DNA of 64,000 nt from Eggerthellaceae bacterium UBA3686 (lineage in GTDB: Bacteria; Actinomycetota; Coriobacteriia; Coriobacteriales; Eggerthellaceae): positions 29,425 to 93,424 of the forward strand of contig DFIX01000048.1 of assembly GCA_002371495.1 (NCBI GenBank), written 5' to 3'. Below the pieces are notes generated by a model. The model worked only from the letters and a program-made list of their open reading frames with translations, searched no databases and had not been told where the DNA came from. The translations under genes and the position numbers were made by a program. This document shows, piece by piece, positions 59,435-64,000 of this stretch; position 1 is the stretch's first letter, and each line of letters starts with the position of its first letter.

Positions 59435-59884
59435 ATGGGTTGCTACGAACGCGAACAGCAAGCAATCGCTGCCGGCACAGGACAGCGCGGCGATGCGGCA
59501 AGGGCCTATTTTGCCGAAGTCGATGCGCAGACAAGCGAGGAAGCGTCGTGTCTGACCCATCGTCCTGACTACACGCGCACGCTTTTCGCCCCCGAGCACG
59601 ATGACATATACCGGGAATTCTGCCGCTATATCGACCTCCCCGAGCCGCGTTTTTTCGATGCGGTCGAAAACCCCATGAGCATCGAGGGCTGGACGGCCCC
59701 GCAGATCTACCACACGATGATCGCGTCCAACCCCCGCATCGTCGCACTTGACGGCGGCGCAATCTACAGCATGCTCGTGCGCTTGCGGACGCAGCCCGAA
59801 CTGGCAAAGAAGGTGCTCGATTTCCATCCGACCTGCTACCAAAACGGCTGCGGCAACACCTACCGCCCGAACGGCGAATGCTAG
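59435..59884 (+). CDS. protein of unknown function with Cys-rich C-terminus
   Basis: 149 residues, soluble. The start ATG follows GAGGAGG. N-terminal part is charged (MGCYEREQQAIAAG); a middle block reads EHDDIYREFCRYIDLPEPRF and DAVENPMSIEGWTAPQIYHT; the C-terminus is HPTCYQNGCGNTYRPNGEC with three close cysteines that could bind a metal. It lies 34 nt upstream of the tcdA gene and is likely co-transcribed with it. I do not recognise a family. Confidence 0.6.
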   Translation: MGCYEREQQAIAAGTGQRGDAARAYFAEVDAQTSEEASCLTHRPDYTRTLFAPEHDDIYREFCRYIDLPEPRFFDAVENPMSIEGWTAPQIYHTMIASNPRIVALDGGAIYSMLVRLRTQPELAKKVLDFHPTCYQNGCGNTYRPNGEC

Positions 59885-59918
59885 TTGCCGGCCATATCTG
59901 CGTTTCGAAAGGCAAGGC

Positions 59919-60677
59919 ATGAACGAGCGGTTCTCGCGCACGCAGCTCCTGCTGGGACCCGACGCCATGGATGCGCTCGCTCGGGCGCACGTGGCCGTAT
60001 TCGGTATAGGCGGCGTCGGCGGCTATGCAGCCGAGGCGCTCGCGCGGTGCGGGGTCGGCGCCATCACCATCGTCGATGACGACGTAGTCGGCCCAACCAA
60101 CGTCAACCGCCAGATTATCGCCGCAAGCTCTTCGATCGGACGCAACAAGGTCGACGTCATGGCCGAGCGCATTCGCGACATAAACCCCAACTGCGACGTA
60201 ACGCCACGCAAATGCTTCTACCTGCCCGCAACGGCCGACCAATTCGATTTCACCAGCTTGGATTACGTGCTCGACTGCGTCGATACCGTAACTGCCAAGC
60301 TGCAGCTCATCGAACGCGCGCACTCGGCGGGCACGCCCATCATCTCGAGCATGGGAGCCGCCAACAAGCTCGACCCTACGGCATTCGAAGTTGCGGACAT
60401 CTACCAAACGAGCATCTGCCCGCTAGCCAAAATCATCCGCAAGGAATGTCGCAAGCGCGGCATCGACCACCTGAAGGTCGTGTATTCGAAAGAGCCGCCC
60501 CACGAGCGCTTCGGCGGCACCTCGGTCGAGGAGGTCCGACGCGAAGCGGGCACGATCGATGATGGCGGGCATCGCGTCGCGCGCGCGGGCATTCCGGGGT
60601 CCGTCGCTTTCGTGCCCCCCGCAGCGGGCCTGGCCATGACCGCAGAGGTGGTCAAGGACCTAACGGGAATCCGCTGA
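59919..60677 (+). CDS. tcdA: tRNA threonylcarbamoyladenosine dehydratase (E1-like)
   Basis: 252 residues of the ThiF/E1 superfamily, TcdA (YgdL/CsdL) type. ATP-binding AVFGIGGVGGYAAEAL, then IVDDDVVGPTNVNRQI, and the TcdA block CPLAKIIRKECRKRGI and VVYSKEPP. It adenylates the side chain of t6A in tRNA to form the cyclic ct6A. Length and motifs are normal. GAAAGGC precedes the ATG. Confidence 0.9.
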   Translation: MNERFSRTQLLLGPDAMDALARAHVAVFGIGGVGGYAAEALARCGVGAITIVDDDVVGPTNVNRQIIAASSSIGRNKVDVMAERIRDINPNCDVTPRKCFYLPATADQFDFTSLDYVLDCVDTVTAKLQLIERAHSAGTPIISSMGAANKLDPTAFEVADIYQTSICPLAKIIRKECRKRGIDHLKVVYSKEPPHERFGGTSVEEVRREAGTIDDGGHRVARAGIPGSVAFVPPAAGLAMTAEVVKDLTGIR

Positions 60678-60806
60678 ACCCTGTTGGGTCACCTACCGGA
60701 TAGGCGATGCATCCTCTTGCAACTCATCCGCTTCCCAAGGTTCGCTTTTGACCGCACTTCCTTATAATGAGGTCATACGCATAAGACTTCGACGTAAGGA
60801 ATCCTC

Positions 60807-61040
60807 ATGGACAAGCCGATTCTGTACTACTGGGCGCCCTGCCCCACCTGCTCGATTGCCACGCACTATGCCGACGAACACGGCATCGAGCTTGACCTGC
60901 GCGATGTCGAGCAGGAAGAGCCGTACAACGAGCTGTTGGCCCTAGGCGGCGATGCCAACAAGATCCCGTACTTCTACGATGGCGAACAACTCATCGAAGG
61001 CAACGACGCCGTCATGGAGCACCTGAAGACGCTCGCGTAA
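60807..61040 (+). CDS. glutaredoxin-like protein
   Basis: 77 residues, single glutaredoxin/thioredoxin-fold domain with the active site Cys12-Pro-Thr-Cys15 (YWAPCPTCS), followed by DVEQEE and the cis-Pro segment NKIPYFYDGEQLIEG. A small dithiol oxidoreductase, probably reducing disulfides in the cytoplasm. TAAGGAATCC precedes the ATG. Stand-alone gene followed by a double palindrome. Confidence 0.85.
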   Translation: MDKPILYYWAPCPTCSIATHYADEHGIELDLRDVEQEEPYNELLALGGDANKIPYFYDGEQLIEGNDAVMEHLKTLA

Positions 61041-61041
61041 T

Positions 61042-61095
61042 TGACAGAAAGGGGAGACTCCCCTTTCTAAGAAGGGAGACTCCCCTTTTTGTCAC
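61042..61095. terminator. double palindrome, probable terminator
   Basis: Two GGGAGACTCCC hairpins in tandem between TTGACA and TGTCAC ends, with CCCCTTTTT after the second. It begins 2 nt after the glutaredoxin stop. Its design matches the element at 10613-10646. Confidence 0.6.
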
Positions 61096-61124
61096 ACCAT
61101 CTTTTCGGTTAAAAAGGAGATGCC

Positions 61125-61760
61125 ATGGCACAGATGCTCTACCAAGGGCACGGTTCGTATCGATTCGTGCTCGATGACGGCACGGTGGTCTACGTCGATC
61201 CGTTCGCAGGCGAAGGGTACGATTTGCCCGCTGACCTGATTCTGGTCACGCACGAGCATTTCGATCACAGCCAGGTGAACAAGATGCCGCACGCGCAAGA
61301 CTGCCGCATCATCCGTGCTGCCAACCTTCATCCGACACCGGGCGAATACTTGACGCTCGAATCGAACGGCGTGCGCATTACCGCCGTGCAAGCCTGCAAC
61401 AAGAACCACCCGGTAGGCGAATGCGTCGGGATGGTGATCGAGTTCGACGGCGTTACGTTCTACGCCTCGGGCGATACCAGCATGACCGACGACATGCGTT
61501 CGGGCAAGCTCGCAGCGCTCGCAATCGATTACGCGACGTTCCCGGGCGACGGCTTCTACAACATGGACGTCCCAGAGGCGTCCGAATGCGCCAAGCTCGT
61601 CGAGGCGCGCCACAGCATCCCAGTGCATCTGGTACCGGTCAACGACCCGAACGACGCAACGCAGCTCTTCAGCCGCGAGCGTGCAGAAAGGTTCGCGGGA
61701 CCCGGACGCATAATCCTCGAACCAGGCCAAACGCTCGACCTGAAGCCCGCATACAGCTAA
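61125..61760 (+). CDS. MBL-fold metal-dependent hydrolase (UlaG-like)
   Basis: 211 residues. The metal site motif is THEHFDHS, with further ligands in FYASGDTS and the C-terminal HLVPVND. It resembles small UlaG/YtkL-type metallo-hydrolases that act on phosphodiesters, lactones or similar bonds; the exact substrate is not known. AAAAAGGAGATGCC sets the start. Downstream, a 12-bp hairpin (61775-61818, AAGCGTCCCAGG arms) lies before the next gene and may weaken read-through. Confidence 0.82.
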   Translation: MAQMLYQGHGSYRFVLDDGTVVYVDPFAGEGYDLPADLILVTHEHFDHSQVNKMPHAQDCRIIRAANLHPTPGEYLTLESNGVRITAVQACNKNHPVGECVGMVIEFDGVTFYASGDTSMTDDMRSGKLAALAIDYATFPGDGFYNMDVPEASECAKLVEARHSIPVHLVPVNDPNDATQLFSRERAERFAGPGRIILEPGQTLDLKPAYS

Positions 61761-61860
61761 AAGATATGCCAGCTAAGCGTCCCAGGATACCGATTGGTGC
61801 CGATTACCTGGGACGCTTGATTGGCGCCTCCTTCATCAGACAACAGAGCAAGGGATACCC

Positions 61861-62358
61861 ATGTTCAGAAAAATGCGCCGCTACAAACAACAGATGACCG
61901 ATGAGGAAGCCCGCGGCGTACTCGAGCGCGGCAAGACGGGAATCATGGCCGTGAACGGCGACGATGGATACCCGTACACAGTACCCATCAATTACGTGTA
62001 CGCAGATGGCAAAATCTATATGCACAGCGCGCTCGAGGGGCATAAAATCGACGCCATCCAGGCAAATGACAAGGTATCGTTCTGCGTCATCGACGCAGAT
62101 GACGTCGTGCCGGCCGATTATTCCACGAACTTCATAAGCGTCATTGCATTTGGCCGGGCACGGATTCTGACTGACGAAACCGAAAAGGAGCGCTCGCTTC
62201 GCTTGCTCGGCGACAAGTACAACCCCGGGCAAGACGAAGCGCTCGACGACGAGGTTAGGAAGTTTTTCAAGCGGGTGCATATGATCGAAATCACTATCGA
62301 GCATCTGACCGGCAAGAAGTCGAAGGAGCTTGCCAACGTCGCAGGCCCGCTCGACTAA
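61861..62358 (+). CDS. pyridoxamine 5'-phosphate oxidase-family (NimA-like) flavoprotein
   Basis: 165 residues of the split-barrel FMN-binding fold. NimA-type features: LERGKTGIMAVNGDDGYPYT at the start of the barrel, VPINYVYADGKIYMHSA, and GHKIDAIQANDKVSFCV. Such proteins bind FMN or haem and reduce nitro compounds in some anaerobes. AAGGG precedes the ATG. The radical SAM gene follows 79 nt later on the same strand. Confidence 0.87.
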   Translation: MFRKMRRYKQQMTDEEARGVLERGKTGIMAVNGDDGYPYTVPINYVYADGKIYMHSALEGHKIDAIQANDKVSFCVIDADDVVPADYSTNFISVIAFGRARILTDETEKERSLRLLGDKYNPGQDEALDDEVRKFFKRVHMIEITIEHLTGKKSKELANVAGPLD

Positions 62359-62437
62359 CCGCCAAATCGACAGGGATCTGGCGTTCAAGAGCATCTTGAA
62401 GGCTCCGAAAACTTGAATGATTCGAAAAGGAAAGCGC

Positions 62438-63736
62438 ATGAGGAAATCGAGCTACACGGTTGTCGTCGACGGCGCACGTGGCGAGCACCTTTTGTACAAC
62501 ACCGCCAACGCCGCGTTCGCAGCTCTTGATGACGAGGCGTTTGGTTGTTACCTCGCTGGCGAAGGAGCGTTCGCTGACGCGCTCGTCGAAGCTGGATTCC
62601 TCACCGACCTCACCACCGAGGAGGAGCTTGCCGCACAGAAGGCGTACTTCGATGCGCAACGTGCGGACCGCTCAGAGCTGACGCTGGTCCTGGCGCCAAC
62701 GTACGCCTGCAACCTGCGATGCCCGTACTGCTACGAACAGGGGCACAACGCCATAAAGGGCAAGATGAGCCCAGAGGTCATGGACGCGATCATGCGCTTC
62801 GTCGAAGCTCGTTACGCCGAGCATGCTTTCGAAAAGCTCACGGTGCAGTGGTACGGAGGCGATCCCTCGCTTGCGCTCGACGTTGTCGAAGAGCTCTCGA
62901 CGCGCTTCATCGACTGGTGCGATGCGCGCGCAATCGGCTATTCTGCGATGATGCTGACCAACTGCAATCTCATAGACGAAGACGCAGTGAAAATGCTAGC
63001 GCAAGCTCGCGTCGGCTTCGTTTACGTGACCATCGACGGTTTCGAAGAGACGCACAATGCCCGGCGCGTATCCGCGATGGGACTGAACTCCTTCCAGAAA
63101 AACATCGATGCCGTGAAGCTGTTCGTCAAATACGGCATCGAAGTTCGCGCCGTCATGAACGTTGACCGGGTCAACTGGCCTGAATTCCATCCGCTGCGCA
63201 ACATGCTGCGCGACGAAATCGGCATAGACCTCTCTTGCGGGCGGCTGTGCGACTATGGGCACTTCTTCGGCAGCCGCGGTTTTGCCAAACCAAACTTCGA
63301 CCTGTTCGAGCACGACGAGTTCTCGCGCATGATGCACGAGGAATTCGTAGAAGGCGGCTTCGATGCTGCGACGATTGCGGACATGCTGCAGCCCGTCCCG
63401 CGCTTCTGCAATGGACAGCGCGATAACTATTTCGTGATCGATACGATTGGCGACGTGTACTTATGCGATGGCATCATCGGCGAGCAGGACCGCGTGATCT
63501 TCAACGTGCTCGACGAGCCGACGCGCGAGCAGCTGCACTCCGTCAGCCACGATCCGCAGGACAGCGCTCAATGCCGCAACTGCCATCTGCTGCCGATCTG
63601 CCAGGGCAACTGCAACTGGGAGCGCCGCGCCACGGGCATGGTCTGCCATCCGCTGCTGACGACGCTGCCGGACTTCCTGCGCGATTACCGCTCGTGTTTC
63701 GACGTGGAACCCGCCCCCTTCGTTCGCCTCGCATAA
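62438..63736 (+). CDS. radical SAM/SPASM peptide-maturase-like protein
   Basis: 432 residues. The N-terminal ~75 residues (LYNTANAAFAALDDEAF ... VEAGFLTD) match the leader domain typical of radical SAM enzymes that modify peptides or proteins. The radical SAM cluster is CNLRCPYC near residue 92. A C-terminal SPASM region has cysteines in RFCNGQ, DVYLCDG, CRNCHLLPICQGNC and MVCHP, which should bind two more clusters. Such enzymes mature RiPP peptides or sulfatases; no precursor gene or sulfatase is adjacent. AAAGGAAA precedes the chosen ATG; an upstream ATG seven codons earlier lacks a ribosome site. Confidence 0.82.
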   Translation: MRKSSYTVVVDGARGEHLLYNTANAAFAALDDEAFGCYLAGEGAFADALVEAGFLTDLTTEEELAAQKAYFDAQRADRSELTLVLAPTYACNLRCPYCYEQGHNAIKGKMSPEVMDAIMRFVEARYAEHAFEKLTVQWYGGDPSLALDVVEELSTRFIDWCDARAIGYSAMMLTNCNLIDEDAVKMLAQARVGFVYVTIDGFEETHNARRVSAMGLNSFQKNIDAVKLFVKYGIEVRAVMNVDRVNWPEFHPLRNMLRDEIGIDLSCGRLCDYGHFFGSRGFAKPNFDLFEHDEFSRMMHEEFVEGGFDAATIADMLQPVPRFCNGQRDNYFVIDTIGDVYLCDGIIGEQDRVIFNVLDEPTREQLHSVSHDPQDSAQCRNCHLLPICQGNCNWERRATGMVCHPLLTTLPDFLRDYRSCFDVEPAPFVRLA

Positions 63737-63774
63737 AGGACCGTTTGGGTCGTTCCCCAATTAAGCATCCCACC

Positions 63775-63993
63775 GCGTTTCCGCAGGCGGGGACGCGCTC
63801 CGGCTTGGCTTCGGCTAAACCTAAGTGTATTGGTTCCTGACTACGCTTCGCGTATTCAGGAAATAGTTCTGGAAGCATGCGCGGGGGCAAGCTGAAGCTT
63901 GCCCGGCATCGCTGAAAACGAGCCACCGGCTCGTTTTCCGGGCGCTCGGCCCCTGCAGAATCGCCGGAGTCACGCCCCCGCCTGCGGAAACGC
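63775..63993 (+). repeat. structured inverted-repeat element, copy B (large form)
   Basis: Outer arms (63775-63804 with 63964-63993) pair almost fully. The core has GCTTGGCTTCGGCTAAAC, CTAAGTGTATTGG and, near the right arm, CCCTGCAGAATCGCC, as in copies A and C. Between these it carries three further hairpins: 63834-63862 (12 bp), 63885-63904 (9 bp) and 63914-63938 (11 bp). It lies 39 nt after the radical SAM gene, at the window edge. Confidence 0.75.
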
Positions 63994-64000
63994 TCCGCTG

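Noticed and set aside
1..64000. tRNA, rRNA, CRISPR array, prophage or insertion-sequence genes
   Set aside because: By eye no tRNA T-loop with acceptor pairing, rRNA segment, regularly spaced repeat array, integrase or transposase was found. A tRNAscan or HMM search could still find something small.

Overview
The window looks like chromosome of a high-GC anaerobic actinobacterium of the class Coriobacteriia, most likely family Eggerthellaceae (Slackia, Gordonibacter or Eggerthella-like). This is inferred from gene content: MttB-type quaternary-amine demethylation genes with a BCCT carrier, HydF, [4Fe-4S]/FAD oxidoreductases, DUF4418, DUF5714, DUF4405 and DUF2974 proteins, and GTG or TTG starts behind strong Shine-Dalgarno sequences. 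I found no rRNA, tRNA, CRISPR array, transposase or prophage genes.

Left part (1-16.7 kb). A cut-off LytS-type 5TM sensor (-) is followed by an NHLM-type peptide exporter operon (5873-6274, 3685-5859, 1493-3673, all -). Its peptidase-like domain has lost the catalytic Cys and His, and no precursor peptide is visible. Then come a DUF4418 protein, a PucR regulator divergent from a UroD/MtaA-family methyltransferase, decayed flavin-reductase and TetR remnants, a MATE pump, a copper operon (csoR-copA-copZ with an operator), and two small anaerobe-type proteins.

16.8-28.4 kb. An unusual redox and acyl-activation locus: a 990-residue [4Fe-4S]/FAD/NAD(P) oxidoreductase, an SRPBCC-like protein, a flavin amine-oxidase-like protein, an AMP-forming ligase overlapping an acyl carrier protein gene, and a HypA-like protein. 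Opposite lie an uncharacterised protein and an in-frame fusion of two gene remnants. Next are two divergent paralogues of a beta-rich protein of unknown function.

28.6-41.4 kb. A methylamine-type demethylation operon (-): BCCT transporter, corrinoid protein, two MttB-family methyltransferases, a HyuA-family ASKHA protein and a methyltetrahydrofolate methyltransferase. A PocR/AraC-type regulator and a DUF1638 protein lie divergent to it. The expected path is quaternary amine import, methyl transfer to the corrinoid protein, then transfer to tetrahydrofolate. ProX, a His-rich protein with a COG0523 GTPase, and a DUF362 remnant follow.

41.4-64 kb. Two EamA exporters, a DUF2974 hydrolase, a DUF4405 membrane protein, a Tat-lipoprotein flavodoxin divergent from a TetR regulator with paired operators, a DUF2798 protein, glyA, an alanine/glycine symporter, hydF, a toxin-antitoxin pair with a long palindromic operator, a YjiH-type membrane protein, a hybrid histidine kinase, a small zinc-finger protein flanked by palindromes, tcdA, a glutaredoxin, an MBL hydrolase, a PNPOx protein and a radical SAM/SPASM maturase.

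Two themes cut across the window. First, six places carry only the ends of genes, a sign of deletion-driven decay. Second, the intergenic DNA holds several palindrome families. The most striking has three copies (22496-22604, 44046-44163, 63775-63993): a conserved core enclosed by long inverted arms whose sequence differs from copy to copy while pairing is kept.
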